Below, in pieces: positions 47,360 through 56,298 of a DNA stretch of 64,000 bases (positions within the stretch are counted from its first letter, which is position 1; every line of letters starts with the position of its first letter). The notes beneath the pieces were generated by a model. It saw only the letters and a list, made by a program, of their open reading frames with translations, was not told the origin of the DNA and ran no database searches. The DNA is from Ruixingdingia sedimenti. GTDB taxonomy: Bacteria > Pseudomonadota > Alphaproteobacteria > Rhodobacterales > Rhodobacteraceae. Location: positions 1 to 64,000 of the forward strand of contig NZ_JAVKPH010000021.1 of assembly GCF_031432425.1 (NCBI RefSeq). Direction: 5' to 3'. The position numbers and the translations under genes were made by a program.

Positions 47360-47925
47360 AGGGCCCGGCGCGGACGGCGGCGCAACTGGCGGGGGTGGCG
47401 GTGGTCATGGCCGCGCTGTCGTTCGCCGCGGTGCCGTTCTACGACTGGTTCTGCCGCGTCACCGGCTTCGGCGGCACCACCGCGACCGCGGTGCAGGCCC
47501 CGGCGGGTGTGCTGGACCGCACGGTCAAGGTGCGTTTCGACGCCTCGCTCGGCAAGGACATGCCGTGGCGGTTCAAACCCGCGCAGCGCGAGATGGAGAT
47601 CCGCATCGGCGAGGTCGGCCTTGCCTTCTACGAGGCCCACAACCCCACCGACCGGCGCATCGCCGGCACCGCCAGCTACAACGTCGCGCCGTTTTCGGCG
47701 GGCGGTTATTTCACCAAGATCGACTGTTTCTGCTTCGAGATGCAGGTGCTCGAACCCGGCGAGACGATGCAGATGCCCGTCACCTTCTACATCGACCCGG
47801 ATATCGTGACCGACCGCGAGGGCAAATACGTCCGCGAGATCACGCTTTCCTACACCTTCCACACGACCGACCTTCCCGCGGACACGGCGGCGGCCACAAA
47901 GCCGCCGGCCACGGGAACGAACTGA
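47356..47925 (+). CDS. ctaG: Cytochrome c oxidase assembly protein CtaG (Cox11)
   Basis: A 189-residue copper chaperone that inserts CuB into subunit I. One N-terminal membrane anchor (AGVAVVMAALSFAAVPFYDW) is followed by a periplasmic immunoglobulin-like domain with the copper-binding CFCF motif in KIDCFCFEMQ near residues 121-130. Blocks VPFYDWFCRVTGFGGTT and FYIDPDIVTD are typical of Cox11. It is in its usual place before subunit III. Confidence 0.95.
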   Translation: MKGPARTAAQLAGVAVVMAALSFAAVPFYDWFCRVTGFGGTTATAVQAPAGVLDRTVKVRFDASLGKDMPWRFKPAQREMEIRIGEVGLAFYEAHNPTDRRIAGTASYNVAPFSAGGYFTKIDCFCFEMQVLEPGETMQMPVTFYIDPDIVTDREGKYVREITLSYTFHTTDLPADTAAATKPPATGTN

Positions 47926-47947
47926 CCAGCCAGCGAGGGACCGCGAC

Positions 47948-48748
47948 ATGGCGCATTCCAAGAACCACGACTACCATATCCTTCCCCCATCCATCTGGCC
48001 CCTGCTGGGTGCGGTCGGCGCCTTCGTGATGCTGTTCGGGGGCGTCCTGTACATGAAGGGCATCACGCCCTGGATGTTCTTCATCGGCCTCGCGCTGGTG
48101 CTCTACACCATGTACGGCTGGTGGTCCGATGTGGTGCGCGAGGGCGAGACCGGTGATCACACCCCGGTGGTGCGCATCGGCCTGCGCTATGGCTTCATCC
48201 TGTTCATCGTGTCCGAGGTGATGTTCTTCTCGGCCTGGTTCTGGAGCTTCTTCAAGCACGCGCTCTACCCGATGGGGCCGGACAGCCCGATGAAGGATGG
48301 CGTCTGGCCGCCGGCCGGGGTCGAGGTGTTCGATCCCTGGCACCTGCCGCTGATCAACACGCTGATCCTGCTGTGTTCGGGTGCGGCGGCGACCTGGGCC
48401 CACCATGCGCTGGCCCATGACAACAACCGCCGCGACCTGAAGAACGGCCTGATCCTGGCGGTGATCCTGGGCGTGCTTTTCACCCTGCTGCAAGCCTACG
48501 AATACAGCCACGCCGCCTTCGGTTTCGCCGGGAACATCTATGGCGCGAACTTCTTCATGGCGACGGGCTTCCACGGGTTCCACGTCGTCATCGGGACGAT
48601 CTTCCTGCTGGTCTGCCTGATCCGCGCCTACAAGGGCCATTTCACGCCGACCCAGCATGTGGGCTTCGAGGCTGCGGCGTGGTACTGGCACTTCGTCGAC
48701 GTGGTCTGGCTGTTCCTCTTCGCCTCGATCTACGTCTGGGGCCGCTGA
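47948..48748 (+). CDS. coxC: Cytochrome c oxidase (aa3-type) subunit III
   Basis: A 266-residue membrane subunit with seven spans that supports proton uptake and turnover stability of the oxidase. Family blocks are HDYHILPPSIWPLLGAVGAF, WWSDVVREGE, SEVMFFSAWFWSFFKHAL, GFHGFHVVIGTIFL and the C-terminal WYWHFVDVVWLFLF. GAGGGACCGC lies before ATG 47948. It follows ctaG by 22 bp. Confidence 0.96.
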   Translation: MAHSKNHDYHILPPSIWPLLGAVGAFVMLFGGVLYMKGITPWMFFIGLALVLYTMYGWWSDVVREGETGDHTPVVRIGLRYGFILFIVSEVMFFSAWFWSFFKHALYPMGPDSPMKDGVWPPAGVEVFDPWHLPLINTLILLCSGAAATWAHHALAHDNNRRDLKNGLILAVILGVLFTLLQAYEYSHAAFGFAGNIYGANFFMATGFHGFHVVIGTIFLLVCLIRAYKGHFTPTQHVGFEAAAWYWHFVDVVWLFLFASIYVWGR

Positions 48749-48851
48749 GCCCCGCCCCGCCGCCGGGCGACCGGCGGGGGCTTGCCGGAAAGGGGCGCGG
48801 GCCGCAGGGTCCGCGCCTTGCCGTTGGAACGATGCGAAAGGGGGGCCGGGT

Positions 48852-49529
48852 GTGGCATTGCGTCGGCTGATTGCGCCGCTGGTCTTTGGCCTGGGCGGCG
48901 CCGCGATCCTGATCGGGCTCGGGTTCTGGCAGGTGCAGCGCCTGTCCTGGAAGGAAGGCGTGCTGGCGGAAATCGACGCCCGCATCGCCGCCTCCCCGGT
49001 GGCGCTGCCCGAGGCGCCCGATGCGGACCGCGACCGTTTCCTGCCGGTGCAGGTCGCGGGGCGGTTCACGGGCGAGGCGCTGGACGTGCTGACCAGCCGC
49101 AAGGGGCAGGGCGCGGGGTTCCGCATCGTCGCGGTGATGGAAACCGATGCGGGCCGCCGCATCCTGATCGACCGCGGCTTTTTGCCCGAGGCGCGCCGGG
49201 CCGACCCGCGCGCCGAAGGCCCCGCGACCGTGACCGGCAACCTGCACTGGCCCGACGACAAGAGCAGTTCGACCCCGCCCCCCGACCTGGCGCGCGGCAT
49301 CTGGTTTTCCCGCGATGTGGCGGACATGGCGGCGGCGCTGGATACGGAACCCGTGCTGGTCGTGCTGCGCGCGGGCGGGCCGCAGGACGGGGTGACGCCG
49401 ATGCCGCTCGATACCTCGGGGATCCCGAACGACCATCTGGGCTATGCGGTCACATGGTTCCTGCTGGCGGTGGTGTGGTTGGGGATGACAGTCCTGCTGG
49501 TCTGGCGTATCTGGCGCAGGTCGGCGTAA
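48852..49529 (+). CDS. SURF1 family oxidase assembly protein
   Basis: A 225-residue membrane protein of the SURF1/Shy1 family, which helps insert heme A into subunit I. Two membrane anchors at the ends (LIAPLVFGLGGAAILIGLGF and, near the C-terminus, AVTWFLLAVVWLGMTVLLVW) flank a periplasmic domain with GFWQVQRLSWKE, GAGFRIVAV and LIDRGFLPE. A GTG start at 48852 with GGGGGGCC upstream is the best choice; longer frames run into coxC. It closes the cox operon, 10 bp before thrC. Confidence 0.9.
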   Translation: MALRRLIAPLVFGLGGAAILIGLGFWQVQRLSWKEGVLAEIDARIAASPVALPEAPDADRDRFLPVQVAGRFTGEALDVLTSRKGQGAGFRIVAVMETDAGRRILIDRGFLPEARRADPRAEGPATVTGNLHWPDDKSSSTPPPDLARGIWFSRDVADMAAALDTEPVLVVLRAGGPQDGVTPMPLDTSGIPNDHLGYAVTWFLLAVVWLGMTVLLVWRIWRRSA

Positions 49530-49539
49530 GGAGACAGGC

Positions 49540-50931
49540 ATGAAATACGTATCCACCCGCGGCACGGCGCCGGAACTGGATTTCGGCGCGGCGATGATGA
49601 CGGGTCTGGCGCGCGACGGCGGGCTTTACGTGCCCGCCGCGGTGCCGCAGATGGCACCCGCCGACATCGCGGCGCTGGCGGGGGCGAGCTATGAGGACGC
49701 GGCCTTCCGCGTCATGCGCCCCTTTCTGGGCGATACCTTCACCGACGACGAATTCCGCGCCCTGATCGCGCGCGCCTATGCCGGTTTCGGCCATGCCGCC
49801 CGCGCGCCGCTGGTGCAGCTGGCGCCGAACCATTTCCTGCTGGAACTGTTCCACGGCCCCACGCTGGCGTTCAAGGATTTCGCCATGCAGCTGATCGGGC
49901 AGATGATGCAGGCGGCGCTGGCGAAATCGGGAAGCCGGATCACCATCGTCGGCGCGACCTCGGGCGATACCGGGTCTGCGGCGATCGAGGCGTTCCGGGG
50001 CCTGTCGAACGTCGATGTGTTCATCCTCTTCCCCCATGGCCGGGTGTCAGAGGTGCAGCGCCGGCAGATGACGACGCCGTCGGAATCGAACGTGCATGCG
50101 CTGGCGCTGGAGGGCGATTTCGACGATTGCCAGGCGCGGCTGAAGGACATGTTCAACCATTTCGAGTTCCGCGATGCCGTGGGCCTCGCCGGGGTGAACT
50201 CGATCAACTGGGCGCGGGTGCTGGCGCAGGTGGTCTATTACTTCACCGCCGCGGTGTCGCTCGGCGCGCCGCACCGGCAGGTGAACTTCACCGTGCCGAC
50301 GGGGAATTTCGGCGACATCTATGCCGGCTCCATCGCCCGGGCGATGGGCCTGCCCATCGGGCAGCTGGTGGTGGCGACGAACCAGAACGACATCCTGCAC
50401 CGCGCGCTGACCACGGGTGTCTACAGGACCGAAGGGGTGCGCCCCTCGATCAGCCCGTCGATGGACATCCAGGTGTCCTCGAATTTCGAACGCGCGCTGT
50501 TCGATGCGCTGTCGCGGGATGGCGCGGCGGTGGCGGGGCTGATGGCCGACCTGCGCGACACCGGGGCCTTCACCATCCCGCAGGGTGCGCTGGAAGGGCT
50601 GCGGGCCGGTTTCGCATCGGGCCGCTGTTCGGAGGATGAAACCGCTGCCGCCATCGCCCGCACGCTGGAAACCTCGGGCGAGTTGCTGTGCCCGCATTCC
50701 GCCGTGGGCGTGCATGTGGCCGAACCGTATCTGGGCGATGTGCCGATGGTGACGCTCGCCACCGCCCATCCCGCCAAGTTCCCCGATGCGGTAGAGGCCG
50801 CGACCGGCATCCGTCCCGCGCTGCCGCCCCGCATGGCGGGTCTGTTCGACCGGCCCGAGCGTGTGACCCGGGTGCCCAACGACCTCGCCGCGCTCGAAGC
50901 CCTCATCCTCGAAAGGACCGGCCGGAAATGA
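49540..50931 (+). CDS. thrC: Threonine synthase
   Basis: A 463-residue pyridoxal-phosphate enzyme that makes L-threonine from O-phospho-L-homoserine. The start MKYVSTRGTAPELDFGAAMM and the PLP-lysine block GPTLAFKDFAMQLIGQMM are typical; VGATSGDTGSAAIEAF binds the cofactor phosphate and VPTGNFGDIYAGSIARAMGL is conserved. GGAGACAGGC precedes ATG 49540. It is 10 bp after the surf1 gene and overlaps the protease gene by 4 bp, an order common in Rhodobacteraceae. Confidence 0.95.
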   Translation: MKYVSTRGTAPELDFGAAMMTGLARDGGLYVPAAVPQMAPADIAALAGASYEDAAFRVMRPFLGDTFTDDEFRALIARAYAGFGHAARAPLVQLAPNHFLLELFHGPTLAFKDFAMQLIGQMMQAALAKSGSRITIVGATSGDTGSAAIEAFRGLSNVDVFILFPHGRVSEVQRRQMTTPSESNVHALALEGDFDDCQARLKDMFNHFEFRDAVGLAGVNSINWARVLAQVVYYFTAAVSLGAPHRQVNFTVPTGNFGDIYAGSIARAMGLPIGQLVVATNQNDILHRALTTGVYRTEGVRPSISPSMDIQVSSNFERALFDALSRDGAAVAGLMADLRDTGAFTIPQGALEGLRAGFASGRCSEDETAAAIARTLETSGELLCPHSAVGVHVAEPYLGDVPMVTLATAHPAKFPDAVEAATGIRPALPPRMAGLFDRPERVTRVPNDLAALEALILERTGRK

Positions 50932-52187
50932 TCCGCATCGCCACGCTGCCCAACGGTTTCCGCATCGTGACCGAAACGATGCCGGGGCTGAAATCCGCGT
51001 CCATCGGGCTGTGGATCAACGTGGGCGGCCGGCACGAGGCGGCGGACCAGACCGGGGTGGCGCATTTTCTCGAACATATGGCGTTCAAGGGCACCACAAG
51101 GCGCAGCGCCCTGCGCATCGCCGAGGAAATCGAGGATGTGGGCGGCTATATCAACGCCTATACCAGCCGCGAGATGACCGCCTATTACGCCCGCGTGCTG
51201 GAGGCGGATGTGCCGCTGGCGCTCGACGTGATCGCGGATATCGTGCTGAACCCGGTGTTCGACCCGCGCGACGTGGAAACCGAACGCCATGTGATCCTGC
51301 AGGAAATCGGCCAGGCGCTGGACACGCCCGACGATGTGATCTTCGACTGGCTGCAAGAGGTGGCCTATCCCGACCAGCCGATGGGCCGCCCGATCCTTGG
51401 CCCGGCGGAACGGGTGGAACGGTTCACCCGCGACGACCTGCGCCGCTTCGTGGGCGACCATTACGGGCCCGACCAGATGATCCTGTCCGCCGCCGGCGCG
51501 GTGGACCATGACCGCATCGTGGCGGCCGCGACGGCGATCTTCGGCGGCCTTTCCCCGGTGGGCATGCCGCGGCTGGAACCCGCGCGCTTCACCCCCGGCG
51601 AGCGGCGGGAACTGCGCGATCTGGAACAGGTCCATTTCACGCTGGCGTTCGAGGCGCCGGGCTATCGCGACGATGCGGTCTATACCGCGCAGGTCTATGC
51701 CACCGCGATGGGGGGCGGCATGTCCTCGCGCCTGTTCCAGAAGATCCGCGAGGACCGGGGCCTGTGCTATTCCATCTTCGCGCAGTCGAGCGCGCATGAG
51801 GATACCGGGCTGATGACGATCTACGCCGGCACCGGCGCGGCGGAAATCGCGGAACTGGCCGACCTGACGGTGGCGGAACTGAAACGCGCCGCCGACGACA
51901 TGACCGAGGCAGAGGTCGCCCGCGCCCGCGCGCAGATGAAGGCCGGGCTGCTGATGGGGCTGGAAAGCCCCTCGGCCCGGGCGGAACGGCTGGCGCGGAT
52001 GCTGGCGATCTGGAACCGCGTGCCGGATGTCGAAGAGGTGGTGGCCAAGATCGACGCGGTGACGGTCGGCGCGGTGCGCGACCACGGCGCGGCGCTGGCC
52101 GCGGGCGGGCGGGCGGCGATGGCGCTTTACGGCCCCGCCGATGCGGCGCCCGACCTGACCACGATCCGCGACAGGCTCGCCGCCTGA
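50928..52187 (+). CDS. M16 family zinc peptidase (processing-peptidase-like)
   Basis: A 419-residue zinc protease of the pitrilysin/mitochondrial processing peptidase family. The inverted zinc motif HFLEH is in GVAHFLEHMAFKGTTRRSA near residues 44-62, with a downstream Glu in the ETERHVILQEI region. No signal peptide is seen, so it is probably cytoplasmic. It is close in type to the alphaproteobacterial ancestor of mitochondrial MPP-beta. Its start overlaps thrC and its stop shares a base with the acetyltransferase gene. Confidence 0.92.
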   Translation: MIRIATLPNGFRIVTETMPGLKSASIGLWINVGGRHEAADQTGVAHFLEHMAFKGTTRRSALRIAEEIEDVGGYINAYTSREMTAYYARVLEADVPLALDVIADIVLNPVFDPRDVETERHVILQEIGQALDTPDDVIFDWLQEVAYPDQPMGRPILGPAERVERFTRDDLRRFVGDHYGPDQMILSAAGAVDHDRIVAAATAIFGGLSPVGMPRLEPARFTPGERRELRDLEQVHFTLAFEAPGYRDDAVYTAQVYATAMGGGMSSRLFQKIREDRGLCYSIFAQSSAHEDTGLMTIYAGTGAAEIAELADLTVAELKRAADDMTEAEVARARAQMKAGLLMGLESPSARAERLARMLAIWNRVPDVEEVVAKIDAVTVGAVRDHGAALAAGGRAAMALYGPADAAPDLTTIRDRLAA

Positions 52188-52771
52188 TGTGGTCGCTGCG
52201 CCGCAAGCCGTTCATCGAGACGGAGCGGTTGACGCTGCGCCTGCCGGTACAGTCCGACTTCCGGGCCTGGGCGGCACTGCGGCAGGACAGCGCCGGGTTC
52301 CTGCAACCGTGGGAGCCGACCTGGTCCGACGACCACCTGACCCGGCGCGCCTTCGCCAACCGCGTCGCCTGGGCCGCGCGGGCGCAATCGCAGGGCACGG
52401 CGCTGCCGTTGCTGCTGATCCGGCGCGAGGGGCAGGTGCTGGTGGGGGCGATCACGCTCGACAACATCCGGCGGGGGCCGGCGCAGGCGGGGACGATCGG
52501 CTATTGGGTCGGCGCGCCCTTCGCCCGCAAGGGCCTCATGCGCGAGGCGCTGATGGCGGTCTGCCACCATGCCTTCACGGTGCTGGACCTGTCGCGGCTG
52601 GAGGCCGCCTGCCTGCCGGAAAACGCGCCCTCGCGCGGGCTGCTGGAAAAATGCGGCTTCAAGTACGAGGGCGTGGCGCAAAGCTATCTCCAGATCGCGG
52701 GGCGCTGGCGCAACCATGTGCTCTACGCCAATCTGCGCGGCGACCGGCGCGGGCGGTCCGACGCGGGGTAG
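52187..52771 (+). CDS. GNAT-family N-acetyltransferase (RimJ/RimL-like)
   Basis: A 194-residue acetyltransferase. The start FIETERLTLRLPVQSDFRAW and GTIGYWVGAPFARKGLMREA (acetyl-CoA loop) plus LEAACLPENAPSRGLLEKCG are RimJ/RimL-type, which acetylate N-termini of ribosomal proteins or other targets. It overlaps the M16 gene by one base and ends the thrC operon. The substrate is not defined. Confidence 0.85.
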   Translation: MWSLRRKPFIETERLTLRLPVQSDFRAWAALRQDSAGFLQPWEPTWSDDHLTRRAFANRVAWAARAQSQGTALPLLLIRREGQVLVGAITLDNIRRGPAQAGTIGYWVGAPFARKGLMREALMAVCHHAFTVLDLSRLEAACLPENAPSRGLLEKCGFKYEGVAQSYLQIAGRWRNHVLYANLRGDRRGRSDAG

Positions 52772-52888
52772 GGCACGGAAAGTTTTCGGGTGGAAATCCT
52801 GCATCCCCGATCACGCATGCGCGAGCGGCCGGATTGATGCGTGACGGACGGGCATCCTGCCGTATCCTTGCGGGCAGGAGGTCCCGCC

Positions 52889-53716
52889 ATGTTCCGCCGC
52901 GCCGCCGCCTTTGCCCTGACCTGCCTTGCCCTGTTCGGCCCCGCCGCGCCCGCCGCGGCGCAGGACCGTATCCCCAGCCATTGCATCGCGCTGGCGCAGG
53001 CCCCGGGGCTGGAGGTGATCCACCGCGCCAGTTTCGGCCAGCCCCTGGCCGCCGACCGCGTGCGCATCAGTTTCGTCGGCCATGCCACCTTCGTGCTGGA
53101 AACCCCGGGCGGGCTGGTCGCGGCCACCGACTATACCGGCCATCTGGGCCGGGGCGATGTGGTGCCCGATGTGGTGACGATGAACAACGCCCATTCCACC
53201 CACTGGACGCCCTACCCGGATGACCGCATCCCCCATGTCCTGCGCGGCTGGGACGATGGCGGGGGCGCGGCCGAGCACCTGCTGGATCTGGGCGAGATGC
53301 TGGTGCGCAACGTGCCCACCGATGTGCGCGACTGGCAGGGCGGGGTTCGGCCCAACGGCAATTCCATCTTCGTGTTCGAGGTGGCGGGGCTCTGCATCGG
53401 CCATCTGGGGCATCTGCACCACGAACCCTCGGTCGAACAATATGCGGCGCTCGGCCGGCTCGACGTGGTGATGGCGCCGGTGGACGGGGGCTATACGCTC
53501 GATCTGCCGACGATGATGCGGGTGGTGTCGCGGCTGCGGTCCTCGGTGGTGCTGCCGATGCACTGGTTTTCCGGCGCCTCGCTGGAGGTGTTCCTGGCCG
53601 AGATGGTGAAGGAGTTCGAGGTGGTGCGGCTCGACCAGAGCCATGTCGAACTGGGGCTGCACATGCTGCCCGGGCGGCCGACGATCATGGTGCTGGATCC
53701 CCGGGCCCTGCGCTGA
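52889..53716 (+). CDS. Exported MBL-fold metallohydrolase-like protein
   Basis: A 275-residue protein with a signal peptide (about 1-24, ending AAPAAAQDR) and a UlaG-type metallo-beta-lactamase fold (SFVGHATFVLETPGGLVAAT, later LPMHWFSGASLEVF). The usual HxHxDH is replaced by NNAHSTHWTPYPDD, and a His-rich GHLGHLHH stands where the family has GDxGH. Zinc binding may therefore be altered but not lost. GCAGGAGGTC gives a good ribosome binding site. It stands alone; its substrate is unknown. Confidence 0.78.
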   Translation: MFRRAAAFALTCLALFGPAAPAAAQDRIPSHCIALAQAPGLEVIHRASFGQPLAADRVRISFVGHATFVLETPGGLVAATDYTGHLGRGDVVPDVVTMNNAHSTHWTPYPDDRIPHVLRGWDDGGGAAEHLLDLGEMLVRNVPTDVRDWQGGVRPNGNSIFVFEVAGLCIGHLGHLHHEPSVEQYAALGRLDVVMAPVDGGYTLDLPTMMRVVSRLRSSVVLPMHWFSGASLEVFLAEMVKEFEVVRLDQSHVELGLHMLPGRPTIMVLDPRALR

Positions 53717-53773
53717 GCCTTGCATTGCCCGCCCCCCTGCGCCAAGCAGGGGGAAACCCCAAAGGCGCGCCCC

Positions 53774-55210
53774 ATGCTGCACCCCGCCGATCCCGCCTTC
53801 GCGGCCCTCTTGGCCGCGCGCCTGCCCCCGGGGCGGGTCCGCACACCCGAACCCCGGCATCTGGAGGAACCCCGGGGCCGCTGGCACGGGCAGGGCGGCT
53901 GCCTCGCCCTGCCGCGCAGCACGGCAGAGGTGGCCACGATCGTCGCCGCCTGCGCCGCGGCCCGGGTGGGGATCGTGCCCTGGGGCGGGGGCACGGGGCT
54001 GGTGGGCGGGCAGGTGGCCGGGCCCGGCCCCGCGCCGGTGATCCTGTCGCTGGAACGGATGACCGCCGTGCGCGGCATCTGGCCGGCGGAAAACGTGCTG
54101 ATCGTCGAGGCGGGCGCGACGCTCGCCGACGTGCAGGCCGCGGCCGAGGGCGCGGGGCGGCGGTTTCCGCTGTCGTTGGCGTCAGAGGGCAGCGCGACCA
54201 TCGGCGGCAATCTGGCGACGAATGCCGGCGGCACCGCCGTGCTGCGTTACGGCAATGCCCGCGACCTGTGCCTCGGGGTGGAAGCCGTGCTGGCCGACGG
54301 CAGCGTGCTGCACGGGCTCAAGCGGCTCAGGAAGGACAACACCGGCTACGACCTGCGCCATCTGCTGATCGGGTCGGAAGGCACGCTCGGCATCATCACC
54401 GCCGCCGCGTTGCGGCTGGTGCCCCCGCCCGCGGCCGAAGGGGCGGCGCTGATGGTGGTGCCGGGGCCGGCGGCGGCGCTCGACCTGCTGGCGCTGGCGC
54501 AGGGGCGGCTGGCGGGGCTGGTCACGGGGTTCGAACTGATGCACCGCACGGGCCTCGAATTCCTGGCGCAGACGATGCCGGACATCCGCCAGCCCTTCGC
54601 CGTGCCGCCCGAATGGTTCGTGCTGGTCGATCTGGGCCTGCCCGAGGGGCTCGACCCCGCCGCGGCGCTGGAGGGGCTCTATGCCGCCGCGGCGGAACAG
54701 GGGCTGGTCGGCGACGGGCTCATCGCCAGTTCGGCTGCGCAACGTTCCGCCTTCTGGGCCCTGCGCGAGGCGATCCCGCTGGCCAACCGCAAGGTGGGCG
54801 CGGTATCCTCGCATGACATATCGCTGCCGCTGTCGGCGATCGCCGGGTTCATCCCGCGGGCGACGGCCGCGCTGGCGGAACTGGGCGACTGGCGGATCAA
54901 CTGTTTCGGCCATCTGGGCGACGGGAACCTGCATTTCAACGTCTTTCCCGCCCCCGGCCGGACCCGGGCCGCGCATGACCACCAGCGCGCCGCGGTGATG
55001 GCCTGCGTCTACGATCTGGTGCATGCCATGGGCGGCTCGATCAGCGCCGAACATGGGGTGGGGCGGCTGAAGGCGGGCGATCTGGAACGCTATGGCGATC
55101 CGGCGCGGCTGGCGGCGATGCGGGCGATCAAGGCGGCGCTGGACCCCTGCGGGATCCTCAACCCCGGGGCGGTGCTGCGCAACGCAGGAGGTGACATATG
55201 CGAAGGTTGA
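53774..55210 (+). CDS. FAD-binding oxidoreductase (D-lactate/D-2-hydroxyglutarate dehydrogenase type)
   Basis: A 478-residue flavoprotein. The FAD-binding PCMH domain is in the first half (PWGGGTGLVGGQVAG and SEGSATIGGNLATNAGGTAV, then LRYGNARDL) and the FAD-linked oxidase C-terminal domain in the second (FGHLGDGNLHFNVFPAPG, SISAEHGVGRLK). Relatives oxidise D-2-hydroxyacids and pass electrons to a carrier. ATG 53774 is chosen because the domain begins just after it; the ribosome binding site is weak. The stop overlaps the following small gene by 13 bp. Confidence 0.88.
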   Translation: MLHPADPAFAALLAARLPPGRVRTPEPRHLEEPRGRWHGQGGCLALPRSTAEVATIVAACAAARVGIVPWGGGTGLVGGQVAGPGPAPVILSLERMTAVRGIWPAENVLIVEAGATLADVQAAAEGAGRRFPLSLASEGSATIGGNLATNAGGTAVLRYGNARDLCLGVEAVLADGSVLHGLKRLRKDNTGYDLRHLLIGSEGTLGIITAAALRLVPPPAAEGAALMVVPGPAAALDLLALAQGRLAGLVTGFELMHRTGLEFLAQTMPDIRQPFAVPPEWFVLVDLGLPEGLDPAAALEGLYAAAAEQGLVGDGLIASSAAQRSAFWALREAIPLANRKVGAVSSHDISLPLSAIAGFIPRATAALAELGDWRINCFGHLGDGNLHFNVFPAPGRTRAAHDHQRAAVMACVYDLVHAMGGSISAEHGVGRLKAGDLERYGDPARLAAMRAIKAALDPCGILNPGAVLRNAGGDICEG

Positions 55211-55539
55211 TGCTTGCCGCGGCGCTGATGATGGCGGCGGCGACCCCCGCCGCGGCGGACTGGATCCAGCTGGTGCCGACCAATGTGCGCGGGGCCGACG
55301 GGGCCTATCACCCCGCGTTGCAGATGATGCGCAACGGCAAGGCGCAGCGGTTCCTGGTCGAAACCGGCGAGATCCCGCGCGCGGCGGTGGTCGACGGGCC
55401 CACGGCGGTGCGGTGGGTGGTGGACCGCTTCGGGCTCGACCCCCGCCGCGACCAGGTGATCTATTGCCCCGGCGCGATCCTGGGCTTCGGCTGTTTCGGC
55501 CGCGACATGCCGATGGAACTGGTGGTCATCTGGCCGTGA
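55198..55539 (+). CDS. Small exported protein of unknown function
   Basis: A 113-residue protein with a clear signal peptide (LMLAAALMMAAATPAAAD, cleavage near residue 21) and a mature part of about 92 residues containing two Cys (VIYCPGAILGFGCFGRD) that could form a disulfide. I do not recognise a family. A very good ribosome binding site (GCAGGAGGTGACAT) lies inside the end of the oxidase gene, and the genes overlap, so they are co-translated. A family A repeat follows. Confidence 0.65.
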   Translation: MRRLMLAAALMMAAATPAAADWIQLVPTNVRGADGAYHPALQMMRNGKAQRFLVETGEIPRAAVVDGPTAVRWVVDRFGLDPRRDQVIYCPGAILGFGCFGRDMPMELVVIWP

Positions 55540-55620
55540 CCCTTGCGCCTGCGGCCCGGGCCGCGCCGGGGGCCAGCCCCGCGCCGGCTGGTTCTCGAAC
55601 CAGTGGCGCACCAACCGGCG

Positions 55621-55720
55621 CCCCCGGAGTATTTGGGAAAAGATGAAGCCGCACAGGAAAGGAAACACGCCCTTCCTCACTTTCTGTCCTTAAATATCCC
55701 GGGGTCCGGGGCAGCGCCCC
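55621..55720. repeat. Family A intergenic repeat, copy 4
   Basis: Left arm CCCCCGGAGTATTTGGGAAA then AGATGAAG; right arm CACTTTCTGTCCTTAAATAT then CCCGGGGTCCGGGG. It lies between the small exported protein gene and the convergent apt gene. The arms are nearly identical to those of copy 3. Confidence 0.65.
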
Positions 55721-55761
55721 GGCACCGCCCTGTCCACCGGGCGTTGCGGCCTGGCGGGTCC

Positions 55762-56295
55762 TCAATGCCCCTCGAAGGCGCAAAGCGCGTGGACGGCGTG
55801 GCCCATGCCCTCGATCCGGGCGCGGCCGCCGAGGTCGGGCAGGTCCACCACAAAGGCGCAGCCCACCACGCTGGCGCCGAGCCGTTCCACGAGGCCGATC
55901 CCGGCCGCGCAGGTGCCGCCCGTGGCCAGCAGGTCGTCGACCACCAGCACCCGTTCGCCGGGGGTAAGCGCGTCCTCGTGGATTTCCACCACCGCCTCGC
56001 CGTATTCCAGCCGGTAGCCCTGTGCGATGGTGCGGCCGGGCAGCTTGCCCTTCTTGCGCACCGGCACGAAGCCCACCGACAGCTGATGCGCCACCGCGCC
56101 GCCGAGGATGAAGCCCCGCGCCTCCAGCCCGACCACCTTGTCGATCCGGCTGCCCGCCCAGGGGTGCAGCAACTGGTCTATCGCCATGCGGAAACCGCGG
56201 GCATCGGCGAAAAGCGTGGTCACGTCGCGAAACAGGATGCCCTCCTGCGGGAAGTCGACGATGGTGCGGATGTAATCCCTGACGGTTTTCTGCAT
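55762..56295 (-). CDS. apt: Adenine phosphoribosyltransferase
   Basis: A 177-residue enzyme that salvages adenine to AMP with PRPP. The start VRDYIRTIVDFPQEGILFRD and the PRPP loop VLVVDDLLATGGT near residues 120-132 are family hallmarks, with EARGFILGGAVA as the substrate region. It lies 3 bp after mtnP on the same strand. Together the two convert methylthioadenosine to AMP and methylthioribose 1-phosphate. Confidence 0.95.
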   Translation of the reverse strand: MQKTVRDYIRTIVDFPQEGILFRDVTTLFADARGFRMAIDQLLHPWAGSRIDKVVGLEARGFILGGAVAHQLSVGFVPVRKKGKLPGRTIAQGYRLEYGEAVVEIHEDALTPGERVLVVDDLLATGGTCAAGIGLVERLGASVVGCAFVVDLPDLGGRARIEGMGHAVHALCAFEGH

Positions 56296-56298
56296 CGT

